Shown: positions 9,828 to 18,360 of the stretch, piece after piece
Numbering within the stretch: position 1 is the first letter of the stretch
How the letters are laid out: the number at the start of each line of letters is the position of its first letter
Source of the DNA: DASTPP01 sp035762175
Lineage (GTDB): Bacteria; Myxococcota_A; Polyangia; Polyangiales; Polyangiaceae
Assembly: GCA_035762175.1 (NCBI GenBank)
Contig: DASTPP010000148.1
Location: forward strand, 19,005-83,004
Direction: 5' to 3'
Length of the DNA stretch: 64,000 nt
Program-made: the position numbers and the translations under genes
The notes under the pieces: generated by a model
The model's input: the letters and a program-made list of their open reading frames with translations, nothing else
The model's database searches: none
What the model was told of the DNA's origin: nothing

Positions 9828-11279
9828 ATGCCGCGTGCTCTCGAACCTCGGTGGCGACCTTGGCGGTCGGTCCGGAGGGTGGCGCTGTTCGCGTCTGCGT
9901 TGCTTTTCAGCCCTCACGCCGGCGCCACCGGCGAGCAATTGGCTGCCGCCGTCGAAGGGCCGCCATCGCCGGCGATGGGGCTCGAGGAGGCGCTGCGCTA
10001 CGCCCGCGAGCATCACCCGGCCGTGCTCGCGGCGCGCGCGAGGCTGGCCGCCTTCCGCGCCGAGGCCGAGGTGCCCGGCGCGCAGTGGGCGCCCTCCGTC
10101 GGGGCCTTCGCCGAGGTCGTCGCCTCGACCACGAACAACTCGACCACCACGGTCGTCAACAACCCGCGCGTCGACTTGCCGCGCATCGGCGCGACGCCCG
10201 TCGTCCGTTCGGGCGGAGACTGGGCGCCCTCGCCCTCGACGCTGGTCGCGGTCGGCGTGCGCCAGCAGCTCTACGACTTCGGGCGCATCGCCGCGCAGAC
10301 CGCCGCCGCCGACGCGGCCGCCAACGTCGAGGCCCTGCGCGGCCAGGCGGCGCGGCTCGACGTCGACTTCGCCGTCGCCGAGGCCTACTACGCCGTGCTC
10401 GCGGCGAAGGCCGTGCTCCGGGCGGCGGCGAGCGCGGAGGGGCGGTCGAAGACGCAACGCGACTTCGCCAAAGCCGGGGTCGACCGCGGCCTGCGCCCGC
10501 CGCTCGAGCGGACGCGGGCCGAAGCCGACGTCGCGCGCTTCGAGGTCGGCCGCGTGCGGGCCGAGGGCGGGCTGGCGGTCGCGCAGGGCGTCTTCGCGGC
10601 CGCCGTCGGCGTGCCCTCGCCCCTGCTCGACGCCCGGGACGAGCCCCCGGCGCCCGAGGCGGCCCCGCCCCCGCTCGCCTCCGCCCTCAGCCAGGCAATG
10701 GCACACGACCCGGCCATTCTCGAGGCGCAGGCGCGCGTCGCGTGGCAGCGGGCGCAGACCAAGGCCATCGGCGCGCTCTTGCGACCCGACCTCTTCTTGA
10801 CCGGGTCGCTCTCCGGGCGCGCGGGCGGCGCCGACCCCTCGAGCGGCGAGGCGGCGAGGTACGGCGGGTGGGTACCCCACATCCCCAACTGGAGTGCGGG
10901 GCTCGTGCTGAGCCTGCCCCTCTACGACGCCAACGTGCTCGCCCGGCGCGACGCCTCCCGCGTCGCCGAGGGAGCGCGGGCGGCCGAGGCGCGGGTGCTC
11001 GAGCAGCGGCAGAGCGCGGCGGTGCGCCAGGCGTACACGGCGGTCGAGGTGGCGCGCACGGCGCTCTCGGCGCTCGAGCGCTCGGTCGAGGCGGCGCGCG
11101 CCAACCAGGAGCAGGCCGACGCGCGCTTCAAGGCCGGGCTCGGCACCGCGCTCGAGGTCGCCGACGCCGAGGCGTTGCGCACCGACGCCGAGATCCAGCT
11201 CGCGGTCGGCGCCTTCCAGCTCGGGCGCAACCGCGCCGTCCTCTCTCGAACGATCGCCGCTACCTCGGGGCCGCCGTGA
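9828..11279 (+). CDS. TolC-family outer-membrane efflux channel
   Basis: About 483 residues from ATG 9828. This start puts an Arg-rich n-region and the hydrophobic stretch VALFASALLFSPHAGA at the N terminus as a signal peptide. An upstream in-frame ATG at 9762 has a better Shine-Dalgarno but gives an unusually long n-region. The mature part has two OEP-type repeats rich in Ala, Arg, Glu and Gln, with paired helices of the kind LEEALRYAREHHPAVLAARARL and FAVAEAYYAVLAAKAVL, and the tail motif AVGAFQLGRNRAVL typical of TolC relatives. The protein should trimerise into the outer-membrane duct for the HlyD and RND proteins encoded just downstream. TGA overlaps the GTG of the next small frame. Confidence 0.87.
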   Translation: MPRALEPRWRPWRSVRRVALFASALLFSPHAGATGEQLAAAVEGPPSPAMGLEEALRYAREHHPAVLAARARLAAFRAEAEVPGAQWAPSVGAFAEVVASTTNNSTTTVVNNPRVDLPRIGATPVVRSGGDWAPSPSTLVAVGVRQQLYDFGRIAAQTAAADAAANVEALRGQAARLDVDFAVAEAYYAVLAAKAVLRAAASAEGRSKTQRDFAKAGVDRGLRPPLERTRAEADVARFEVGRVRAEGGLAVAQGVFAAAVGVPSPLLDARDEPPAPEAAPPPLASALSQAMAHDPAILEAQARVAWQRAQTKAIGALLRPDLFLTGSLSGRAGGADPSSGEAARYGGWVPHIPNWSAGLVLSLPLYDANVLARRDASRVAEGARAAEARVLEQRQSAAVRQAYTAVEVARTALSALERSVEAARANQEQADARFKAGLGTALEVADAEALRTDAEIQLAVGAFQLGRNRAVLSRTIAATSGPP

Positions 11280-11689
11280 CCGATCTCACGAAATCGGAAG
11301 ATAGCCGAGGGCCTCGCCCCGCTCGGCCTCGCCGCCGTTCCAAGGCGAACTTGGCAGGGCCGGTGGCGCTGACGGCCGTCATCTTCGTCCCGCTTGGCTT
11401 CACTTCCCTCGAAGAGCGCGGCCGCGCGGAGGCCGATCGGAACGTTATTGCGCCTGCGTCCGGCTCGGCCTCGCCGCAACCGGGGCCGAGTGGTGCCCGC
11501 CCTACGCCGTCGGGCTCACCACGACCCCCGACCAGCGGCAGCAGCCCGAGACCACCACCGAGCGGGCCGCTACGCCCGCCGCCCACGTCGGGGCCACCAC
11601 CGACAGCGCCCTTCCCAAGCATGTCTGCGCCGAAACCTCTGCCCATCCCTCGCCCTGGTGGCCCCGCCATCCCGCTGCCCTTGGGTTGA
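11276..11689 (+). CDS. Hypothetical Pro/Ser/Gly-rich small protein
   Basis: A 137-residue frame whose GTG overlaps the TolC stop (GTGA). It has a basic N terminus, one weak hydrophobic stretch (LAGPVALTAVIFVPLGF), then a low-complexity tail of PSG/RPP/PTS repeats ending PGGPAIPLPLG. Third-position G/C bias is weaker than in its neighbours, so it may be a decaying or spurious frame. Its place between TolC and HlyD genes would suit a periplasm-facing accessory peptide, but no family is recognised. Confidence 0.4.
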   Translation: MTDLTKSEDSRGPRPARPRRRSKANLAGPVALTAVIFVPLGFTSLEERGRAEADRNVIAPASGSASPQPGPSGARPTPSGSPRPPTSGSSPRPPPSGPLRPPPTSGPPPTAPFPSMSAPKPLPIPRPGGPAIPLPLG

Positions 11690-11719
11690 ATCGAGAGCCC
11701 AACTGACTGCCGAGCTAGC

Positions 11720-13042
11720 ATGGAACGACCGACCCAGCCCCCCGCCGTTTCCCCGGCCCCGTCGCCCACCCGAGGCGCTACCTCGCCCCCTTCCGTGCGG
11801 GGGCGCGCCCGCGTTCCGTTCGTCATCGGGGGCGCCGTCGCGCTCGTCCTCGCGAGCGGGGGCCTCTTGCTCGCCCGCGCCTCGGCCTCGACGAACAACG
11901 TCACTCTCGACGCGGCGCCCAAGGGCGTGACCGTGGTCGAGGCGGCGCGAGCGACCTTCCGTCCGACCAGGCGCTTCGTGGGCACGCTGCAGCCCTGGCT
12001 CGAGGCCAAGGTCGGCCCCCAGCTCGTCTCGGCCTACGTCGACACGGTGCTCGTGCGCCCGGGCGACGCGGTCAAGCGCGGCCAGGTACTCGCCACCCTC
12101 GACTGCCGCAACGCCTCGGCCTCGAGCCAGGGCGTCGCCATGCAGGCGCGGGCGCTCGAGGAGCGCCAGCGCGCGCTCGCCCACGAGGCGGCGCGGGTCG
12201 AGGGGCTGCGCGGGCAGGGCTTCGTCTCCGAGAACGAGGTCGAGCAGCGCGCGGCGAACACCGCGGCCTCGCTCGCGCAGCTCGCGGCGCTGAACGCGCA
12301 GCTCACCGGCAAGAACCTCGAGGTGAACGACTGCGTCCTGCGCGCGCCCTTCGACGGCGAGATCGCGTCGCGCTCGATCGACCCGGGCGCCTTCGCCCGC
12401 CCGGGCACGCCGGTCGTCTCGGTGATCGACCGGACGACGGTCCGCCTCTCGGCCGAGGTGCCGGAGGGTGACTTCGCCGCCGTCGCGCCCGGCACCCAGG
12501 TCAAGGTGCGGCTGCTCGCGACGGGCAAAGAGCTGACGGCGCCCGTGTCGCGAAGGTCGCCGGCCGCCAACCCCTCGACGCGCACGGTGCACGTCGAGCT
12601 CGACCTCGCCGACCCCGGGCGGCTCTTGCCTGTCGGCACGACGGGCGAGCTGCGGGTCGAGGTGGGCGAGCCCCAGCCGGCGAGCGAGCTGCCGCTGCGG
12701 GCGGCCGTCGTCCGCGGCACCAAGGCGTCGCTCTTCCTCGTCGAAGGGGGCGCCGCCAAGGCGGCCACGGCCAAGGTGCTCGGCGAGTCGGGCGCGAGCC
12801 TCTTCGTCGAGCCGCTCGCGCCCGGCGCGGCGGTCGTCACCGAGGGGCGCGCGCTCCTGCGCAACAACGACCGCGTCGCGGCCAAGCGCGCGAGCAGCGG
12901 GGCGGCGCCGGCCGAGGACGCGCCCGCCGAGGCCGGGCGCCCGGCAGCCGCGCCCACCAGCGCGGCGCCTTCGGCGGGCGCGTCCTCGGCCGGCGCGGCG
13001 CGTCCGGCGGGCGCGGCTTCGGCCGGCGGGGGGCGGCCGTGA
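11720..13042 (+). CDS. RND efflux periplasmic adaptor (HlyD/MFP family)
   Basis: A 440-residue membrane-fusion protein. A single N-terminal hydrophobic segment (~35-55, PFVIGGAVALVLASGGLLLA) is the signal or anchor. It is followed by the biotinyl-lipoyl half PWLEAKVGPQLVSAYVDTVLVRPGDAVKRGQVLATLD, an alpha hairpin, the second lipoyl half VLRAPFDGEIASRSIDPGAFARPGTPVV, then beta-barrel and membrane-proximal domains. The last ~55 residues are Ala/Pro/Gly low complexity (repeats of AxxAG, AAP), unusual for adaptors and probably disordered. It bridges the TolC and RND proteins. Its stop overlaps the RND ATG, so translation is coupled. Confidence 0.9.
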   Translation: MERPTQPPAVSPAPSPTRGATSPPSVRGRARVPFVIGGAVALVLASGGLLLARASASTNNVTLDAAPKGVTVVEAARATFRPTRRFVGTLQPWLEAKVGPQLVSAYVDTVLVRPGDAVKRGQVLATLDCRNASASSQGVAMQARALEERQRALAHEAARVEGLRGQGFVSENEVEQRAANTAASLAQLAALNAQLTGKNLEVNDCVLRAPFDGEIASRSIDPGAFARPGTPVVSVIDRTTVRLSAEVPEGDFAAVAPGTQVKVRLLATGKELTAPVSRRSPAANPSTRTVHVELDLADPGRLLPVGTTGELRVEVGEPQPASELPLRAAVVRGTKASLFLVEGGAAKAATAKVLGESGASLFVEPLAPGAAVVTEGRALLRNNDRVAAKRASSGAAPAEDAPAEAGRPAAAPTSAAPSAGASSAGAARPAGAASAGGGRP

Positions 13043-16000
13043 CGCGCGTCGCCCTGAAGAACCCGCTCGCCGTCCTGATGGCGTGCCTCGCCGTCGTCGT
13101 CTTCTCGGCCGTCACGACGCCGCGCATGAGCGTCGACACCTTCCCCGAGCTGACGCCGCCGGTGCTCATCGTCGGCACGCTCGCCTCGGGCCTCGGCCCC
13201 AAGGACGTCGAGAAGACCATCACCTGGCGGCTCGAGAAGTTCGTCAGCGCCACCCCCGGCGTCGACCACATCAAGAGCGAGTCGCGCAACAGTCTCAGCA
13301 TCATCTACGTCTGGCTCAAGTGGGGCACCGACCTGAACGCCGCCCAAGGGCTCGTGCAGCAGCAGGTCGCCTTCGCGATGTCGAGCATCCCCAAGAGCCT
13401 CGGCGTCTTGCCGCCCTTCGTGCTGCAGTACGACCCGTCGAACGCCCCCGTCTTGCAGGTCGCCGTCTACGGCGGCGGGCTGAGCGGGCCGCAGATCTAC
13501 GACTACGCCGTCAACACCATCGAGCCCATCATCGAGGGCATCCCCGGCGTGGCGAGCGCGTCGCCCAACGGCGGCCGCGAGCGGCAGATTAACGTCGTCG
13601 TCGACCCGGTGCGCGCGCAGGCCCGCGGCGTCACCTCGACCGAGGTCGCCGCCGCCATCGACAAGGCCAACGCCCTCCTGCCCTCGGGCCGCTTCCTCGC
13701 GCCGGGCTTCGAGGCGAACGTGTACACCAACGCGGTCGCCCGCAAGGTGCCCGACATCGGCGAGGCCGTCGTCAAGGTCATCGACGGCGCGCCCGTGCTG
13801 ATCCGCGACGTGGCGAACGTCGAGGACGGCGGCACCATCCCCAACCAGTTCGTCGCCATCAACGGCGAGGCGGCCGTCTACCTCAACGTCTTGCGCGTGC
13901 CCGGCGGCAACACCCTGCAGATCGTCGACGACATTCTCGGCTCGCTCGGCAATCTGAAGGACTTGCCGGCCGGCGTGCAGGTCAAGCCCATCTTCGACCA
14001 GTCGACCTTCGTGCGCAACTCGGTCGACGGCCTGAAGCGCGAGGTCGTGCAGGCCCTCTGCCTCATCGCCGCCGTCATCTTGCTCTTCCTGCAGAGCCCC
14101 CGCTCGGTGCTCATCTCGGCCATCGCCGTGCCGCTCAGCTTCGCGATCATTCTGCTGGTCCTCTACGCGACCGGGCAGACGCTCAACGCCTTCACGCTCG
14201 GCGGGCTGACGCTGGCGATGGGGCCGCTCGTCGACATCTCGGTCGTCGTGCTCGAGTCGGTGCACCGCCGGCAGCAGGCCGGCGACGGGCCCGAAGAGGC
14301 GGCCCTCCGCGGCACCAACGCCGTCGCCCTTCCGATGCTGGCGGCGACGCTCTGCACCATCGCCGTCCTCTTGCCCGTCGTTCTGCTCGCCGGGCTCGCC
14401 AAGAAGCTCTTCGCCCCGCTCGCCGTCACCGTCGCGACGGCCATGGTCGCCGGCTACCTCGTCAGCATGTGCGTGACGCCGGTCGCCTGCCGCTACCTGC
14501 TCAAGCACACCCACCCCGGCCCCCTCGCTCGCCGGATCGAGGGCGCCATCGCCGCGTTCGCCGACGGCTACGCGGGAGCGCTGCGCCTCGTCCTGCCCTT
14601 CCGCCGTACGGTGCTCGCCGCCGCCGCGGTACTGGTCGCGGGCAGCGTTTACGCCGCCTCGCGGCTGCCGAGCGCGTTCTTCCCCGAGATCGACGAGTCG
14701 ATGGAGCGGGTGTACGTGCGGCTCGCGCCGGGCACCTCGCTCGACGAGTCGACCCGCATCTTTCGGCAGATCGGCAAGGTGCTCGCCGACGAACTGCCGA
14801 AGGACGCCGTCGAGCTCGTCTTGACCAACGTGGGCTCGCCCAGCAAGGCCCGCAGCAAGATGAGCAGCCCCAACGCGGGGCCCCACATGGGCTTTCTGCG
14901 CGTGGCGCTCACGCCGCCCGAAAAGCGCTCGCTCTCGCAGCGCGAAATCGCCGACAAGATGCGCGCGCTGCTCGCCGAGCGCTTCCCGGGGGTCGAGTTT
15001 TTGCAAGCCCCGGGCGGCCTCGTCAACAGCGTCTTCTCCGAGGGGTACCAGGCCCCCGTGGCGGTGCAGGTGCGCAGCGAGCGGCTCGAAGAGCTCGACG
15101 AGCAGTCGAAGGCCGTCGCCGAGGTTGCCCGCTCGGTGCCGGGCGTGCGCGACGTGTACCCGACGCTGCAGCTCGACTACCCCGAGATCCGCGTCGACAC
15201 CGACCGGCAGGCCGCGGGCCAAGTCGGCGTGACGGCCCGTGCCGCGGCGCAGACGACGCTCGAGGCGACGCTCGGCAACATCAACACGCCGGCGGTCTGG
15301 GTCGACGGCTCGAACGGCCAGAGCTACTTCGTCGTCACCGCCTACGACCGCGCCGCCGTCACCGACCCCGAGCGGCTGCGCGAGGTGCCCGTGCGCTCGG
15401 CCGACGGGGGCGACGCGGTCACGCTCGGGGCCTACAGCGAGGTGAGCCGGTCGGTCGGGCCCATCGCCATCGAGCGCGACAAGCTGCAGCGCGCCGCACA
15501 CGTGCTGATGCAAACCGAGGGCCGCGACATCGGCTCGGCCGCCGCCGAGCTCGAGGAGCGCCTGAAGGCCGACCCGCGCACGAAGGACGTCACGTTCGAC
15601 TTCGTCGGCCAGGTGCAGCTAATGCGCACGACCTTCTCGGGCCTCGGCGTCGCGCTCGGCCTCGCCGTCATGGTCGTCTTCATGATCATGGTCACGCAGT
15701 TCAAGTCGCTGCGCCTGCCCCTCGTCATGCTCTTCACCATCCCCGTCTCGCTGGTTGGCGTCGTCTTGGCGCTGCTCGCGGCCGGGCAGGGGCTCTCGAT
15801 CCCCGCGCTGATGGGCATGCTGATGGTCATCGGCATCGCCGTCTCGAACGGCATCCTCCTGGTCGACCACGCCAACCAGTCCTTCCAGGCGGGCGGGGGC
15901 GCCTTCGAGGCGGTCGTCGCCGCGGGCCGGGCGCGGTTCATCCCCATCGCGATGACGAGCCTGGCGACCATCATCGGCCTGCTGCCGACCGCCCTCGGGC

Positions 16001-16185
16001 TCGAGCACGGCACCGAGTCGAACCAGCCGCTCGCGCTCGCCGTCGTCGGCGGCCTCGCCTCCTCGACGCTGCTCTCGCTCTTCCTCGTGCCCGTGATGTT
16101 CACCCTGCTCGCCAAGCGTTCGGAGGGTAACGTCGAGGGCGACGCGCTCGTGACGCCCCGGCCCGGTCCGGCGGGGGCGGCATGA
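13039..16185 (+). CDS. RND efflux permease, HAE-like
   Basis: A 1048-residue inner-membrane pump with the RND pattern: TM1, a large periplasmic porter loop (FPELTPPVLIVGTLASGLGPKDVEKTI...), TM2-6, a second loop, and TM8-12. TM4 reads MGPLVDISVVVLESVHR with a single Asp (D399) where AcrB-type drug pumps have adjacent Asp-Asp. TM10 reads AVSNGILLVDHANQ, without the AcrB lysine. Proton coupling therefore resembles the one-Asp arrangement of HME and related pumps, while overall composition is closer to the general HAE group. Substrate is not predictable. The gene overlaps the adaptor upstream and the UspA frame downstream by 4 bases each. Confidence 0.9.
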   Translation: MTRVALKNPLAVLMACLAVVVFSAVTTPRMSVDTFPELTPPVLIVGTLASGLGPKDVEKTITWRLEKFVSATPGVDHIKSESRNSLSIIYVWLKWGTDLNAAQGLVQQQVAFAMSSIPKSLGVLPPFVLQYDPSNAPVLQVAVYGGGLSGPQIYDYAVNTIEPIIEGIPGVASASPNGGRERQINVVVDPVRAQARGVTSTEVAAAIDKANALLPSGRFLAPGFEANVYTNAVARKVPDIGEAVVKVIDGAPVLIRDVANVEDGGTIPNQFVAINGEAAVYLNVLRVPGGNTLQIVDDILGSLGNLKDLPAGVQVKPIFDQSTFVRNSVDGLKREVVQALCLIAAVILLFLQSPRSVLISAIAVPLSFAIILLVLYATGQTLNAFTLGGLTLAMGPLVDISVVVLESVHRRQQAGDGPEEAALRGTNAVALPMLAATLCTIAVLLPVVLLAGLAKKLFAPLAVTVATAMVAGYLVSMCVTPVACRYLLKHTHPGPLARRIEGAIAAFADGYAGALRLVLPFRRTVLAAAAVLVAGSVYAASRLPSAFFPEIDESMERVYVRLAPGTSLDESTRIFRQIGKVLADELPKDAVELVLTNVGSPSKARSKMSSPNAGPHMGFLRVALTPPEKRSLSQREIADKMRALLAERFPGVEFLQAPGGLVNSVFSEGYQAPVAVQVRSERLEELDEQSKAVAEVARSVPGVRDVYPTLQLDYPEIRVDTDRQAAGQVGVTARAAAQTTLEATLGNINTPAVWVDGSNGQSYFVVTAYDRAAVTDPERLREVPVRSADGGDAVTLGAYSEVSRSVGPIAIERDKLQRAAHVLMQTEGRDIGSAAAELEERLKADPRTKDVTFDFVGQVQLMRTTFSGLGVALGLAVMVVFMIMVTQFKSLRLPLVMLFTIPVSLVGVVLALLAAGQGLSIPALMGMLMVIGIAVSNGILLVDHANQSFQAGGGAFEAVVAAGRARFIPIAMTSLATIIGLLPTALGLEHGTESNQPLALAVVGGLASSTLLSLFLVPVMFTLLAKRSEGNVEGDALVTPRPGPAGAA

Positions 16186-17588
16186 AGCTTCAACGCGTCG
16201 TCGCCGCCATCGACGTCTCGACGTCGGCCGAAGGCGCCCTCGGCGGGGCCGCCGACGTCCTGACCGCGGCCGCCGAACTCGCGTCGCGCTTCGGGGCCGA
16301 GGTCATCGTCGTCCACGCGCTCGACCCCGAGGGCCGGCCCCCCGCCGACGAGGCCGACGACGAGCGGGGCGCCGAGGTGCGCGCGCGGCTCGCGCTCGCG
16401 AACGGCGCCCGGGCGCTCGCGGACGCCTTCCCCGGCCTGCGGGTGAGGACCTTCCTCGAGCGCGCCCCGTCGAGTTGGCTCGCCATCCTCTCGGCCGCCG
16501 AGCGCCTCGACGCCGACGTCGTCGTCATCGGCGGCGGCCGGCACCTGCGCGACGGCGTCCTCGGCTCGACCTCCATCATGGTCACGAACATGTCCCGCCG
16601 CCACGTCCTCGTCGTCCGCGGAGCGCAAGGGCTGGCTCCGCGCGCGCTCGCGTTAGCCACAAGGAGAACACTGATGACACGCTTCCGTCCGTTCGCGCTG
16701 CTGCTGGCCGCCGGCCTCGCCGCTTCGGCCCTGCCCTTCGCCGTTGCCGGCTGCGGCGAAGACCCGCCCCCGCCGCCGGCCGCGCCCCCGCCGCCCCCGC
16801 CGCCGCCCCCGCCCCCGCCCGACACCGACGGCGACGGCATCGCCGACGCGAACGACAAGTGTGTCGACAAGAAGGAAGACGGCGAGGCGCCCGAGCCGAA
16901 CGACGGCTGCCCGACCGACGACCCCGACAAGGACGGCATCCGGGGCGAGGCCGACAAGTGCCCCGACAAGGCCGAGGTCGTCAACGGCTTCGAGGACACC
17001 GACGGCTGCCCCGACGACAAGCCCGTCGTCGAGGTGCAAGAGAAGGAGATCAAGATCGCCGAGAAGATCCTCTTCGAACTCGGCTCGGACAAGATCGACC
17101 CGAAGTCGGACAAGCTCCTCACCGACATCGCCAAGGTCATCAACGACCACCCCGAGCTCAACGTGATCGAGCTCGCCGGCCACGCCGACGACCGCGGCAC
17201 CGACCAGTACAACAAGCAGCTGACGCAGAAGCGGGCCGACTCGGTGCTGGCCGCCCTCGTCAGGAACGGCGTCGACAAGGCGCGGCTGCGCGCCGTCGGC
17301 TACGGCAAGTACTGCCCGCGCGCCCAGGGCGACGACGAGCAGGCGCACGAGCAGAACCGCCGGGTGGGCTTCCACATCTTGCAGCGCGACGGCAAGGACA
17401 CCGGGGTGCAGTGGGGCGGCTGCGAGCTGGCGATGAAGAAGGGCATCAAGCCGAAGCCGTTGCCCGCGGTGGCCGGCGCCCCGGCCCCAGACAAGGGCCC
17501 GGGGGGCGGGCCGGCGCCGAAGGTCAAGGCCCCCGGGGGCAAGCCCGGGGGCGAGGCGGCGACCCCGGCCCCACCGGCCAAGCCCTGA
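16182..17588 (+). CDS. In-frame composite: UspA domain joined to OmpA lipoprotein
   Basis: One uninterrupted 468-codon frame. Residues 1-~150 are a universal stress protein domain (RVVAAIDVSTSAEGALGG; VVVIGGGRHLRDGVLGSTSI; HVLVVRG). From codon 165 the frame becomes a complete lipoprotein (next entry). No stop separates them: the only nearby TAG (16654-16656) is out of frame by one base. A periplasmic lipoprotein preceded by a cytosolic UspA domain makes no topological sense. The likely reality is two proteins, with UspA having lost its stop through a one-base change (in the genome or as a sequencing error). ATG 16182 overlaps the RND stop, so UspA is co-translated with the efflux genes. Confidence 0.7.
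   Translation: MKLQRVVAAIDVSTSAEGALGGAADVLTAAAELASRFGAEVIVVHALDPEGRPPADEADDERGAEVRARLALANGARALADAFPGLRVRTFLERAPSSWLAILSAAERLDADVVVIGGGRHLRDGVLGSTSIMVTNMSRRHVLVVRGAQGLAPRALALATRRTLMTRFRPFALLLAAGLAASALPFAVAGCGEDPPPPPAAPPPPPPPPPPPPDTDGDGIADANDKCVDKKEDGEAPEPNDGCPTDDPDKDGIRGEADKCPDKAEVVNGFEDTDGCPDDKPVVEVQEKEIKIAEKILFELGSDKIDPKSDKLLTDIAKVINDHPELNVIELAGHADDRGTDQYNKQLTQKRADSVLAALVRNGVDKARLRAVGYGKYCPRAQGDDEQAHEQNRRVGFHILQRDGKDTGVQWGGCELAMKKGIKPKPLPAVAGAPAPDKGPGGGPAPKVKAPGGKPGGEAATPAPPAKP
16674..17588 (+). CDS. OmpA-family lipoprotein with TSP3-type Ca-binding repeats (internal start)
   Basis: ATG 16674 is preceded by AAGGAG with a 7-base gap. It begins a classic lipoprotein signal MTRFRPFALLLAAGLAASA with lipobox AVAGC (Cys ~24). 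Then follow a poly-proline stretch, Asp-rich TSP3-like repeats (DTDGDGIADANDKC, DDPDKDGIRGEADKCP) and an OmpA C-like peptidoglycan-binding domain (ILFELGSDKIDPKSD; ELAGHADDRGTDQYNKQLTQKRADSVLAALV; YGKYCPRA). A Pro/Gly/Lys-rich tail closes the 304-residue protein. It should be anchored in the outer membrane and tether it to peptidoglycan, common in myxobacteria. These signals make this a separate translation unit despite the in-frame UspA upstream. Confidence 0.85.
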   Translation: MTRFRPFALLLAAGLAASALPFAVAGCGEDPPPPPAAPPPPPPPPPPPPDTDGDGIADANDKCVDKKEDGEAPEPNDGCPTDDPDKDGIRGEADKCPDKAEVVNGFEDTDGCPDDKPVVEVQEKEIKIAEKILFELGSDKIDPKSDKLLTDIAKVINDHPELNVIELAGHADDRGTDQYNKQLTQKRADSVLAALVRNGVDKARLRAVGYGKYCPRAQGDDEQAHEQNRRVGFHILQRDGKDTGVQWGGCELAMKKGIKPKPLPAVAGAPAPDKGPGGGPAPKVKAPGGKPGGEAATPAPPAKP

Positions 17589-17598
17589 GGGCCCCGTT

Positions 17599-17626
17599 GC
17601 CCGGCCGCGACCCCCCGCGGCCGGGC
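17599..17626 (+). terminator. GC-rich stem-loop after the OmpA lipoprotein gene
   Basis: GCCCGGCCGCG and CGCGGCCGGGC form a perfect 11-bp stem around a 6-base loop, 11 bp after the stop codon. There is no T tract, so it may act as a Rho-assisted terminator or mRNA-stabilising hairpin. Confidence 0.45.
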
Positions 17627-17718
17627 GACGGCCCCGCGGCCCGGCGTCGATCGCCCGGCCGCGGGCGTTGCGGCGGCTCTCCTGATTCACCCGATTGGGC
17701 CCAAGGCCGAGGAGACGC

Positions 17719-18099
17719 GTGGCCGAGCACGATTTCCCCGACGAGTTGAAGCGCTTCGTCGCCGCACACCTCGACACCGTCGACCAGCTCGAGGTGCTGC
17801 TCTTGCTGCAGCGCCGGCCGGCCGAGGTCTGGACGCCCCAGCGCGTCAGCGACGAGCTGCGCACCTCGCCCATGTCGGCCGCCGTGCGCCTCGCCCGGCT
17901 CTGCGCCACCGGCCTCTGCGAGGAGGCCGAGGGTGGCGTGCGGCTGCGCCCCGCCGACGCGTCGGTCGAGCGCGCCGTCCAGCTCGTGGCCGCCGCCTAC
18001 CGCGAGCGGCGCGTCTCGCTCATCGCGCTCATCTACGCGCGGCCGCCCGAGGGCGTGCGGGACTTCGCCGACGCCTTCCGGCTGAAGAGAGACAAGTGA
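17719..18099 (+). CDS. Small winged-helix-like protein, uncharacterised
   Basis: A 126-residue soluble protein from GTG 17719, chosen because GAGGAG lies just upstream; a TTG eight codons earlier is possible. The core LEVLLLLQRRPAEVWTPQRVSDELRTSPMSAAVRLARLCATGLCEEAEGGVRLRPAD has the spacing of a winged-helix DNA-binding domain. It is followed by a helix (ERAVQLVAAAYRERRVSLIALIYARP). It is six bases from the first DUF5985 gene. Such a trio (HTH-like protein plus two three-TM proteins) recurs in proteobacteria, to my knowledge without assigned function. It could regulate the pair or sense through it. Confidence 0.75.
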   Translation: MAEHDFPDELKRFVAAHLDTVDQLEVLLLLQRRPAEVWTPQRVSDELRTSPMSAAVRLARLCATGLCEEAEGGVRLRPADASVERAVQLVAAAYRERRVSLIALIYARPPEGVRDFADAFRLKRDK

Positions 18100-18105
18100 G
18101 GGGCC

Positions 18106-18360
18106 ATGGCCGCGATCGTGTATCTGCTCTGCTTTCTGACCAGCGCCGCGTGCGCGGCCCTGCTCTTTCGGACCTACCGGCGCGGCCGCGCCAAGCTGCT
18201 CTTCTGGGCGAGCCTTTGCTTCCTCGGCCTCGCCCTGAACAACCTCTTGCTCTTCGTCGACCTCGTCCTCATGCAGGGCATCAACCTCGAGCTCTGGCGC
18301 GCCTCGGTGGCCCTCGCCTCGATCGCGGTGCTCCTTTACGGCCTCGTCGGGGAGGCATGA
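18106..18360 (+). CDS. DUF5985-like small membrane protein 1
   Basis: 84 residues with three predicted membrane helices (AAIVYLLCFLTSAACAALLF; LLFWASLCFLGLALNNLLLF; LWRASVALASIAVLLYGLVG) and the conserved RTYRRGRAKLLFW loop. The stop overlaps the ATG of the second copy (ATGA), so the two are co-translated and probably form a complex. Family assignment is from memory of the motif; function unknown. Confidence 0.8.
   Translation: MAAIVYLLCFLTSAACAALLFRTYRRGRAKLLFWASLCFLGLALNNLLLFVDLVLMQGINLELWRASVALASIAVLLYGLVGEA

Noticed and set aside
12034..15513. Very long open frame (over 1100 codons) antisense to the adaptor and RND genes
   Set aside because: It is the mirror of strongly biased coding DNA; its translation is His/Gly/Asp/Arg-rich without domains, while the plus strand encodes clear HlyD and RND proteins.
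16770..16822. Proline-codon run as a tandem repeat or CRISPR-like array
   Set aside because: Simple low-complexity linker in the lipoprotein; no repeat-spacer structure here or elsewhere in the window.
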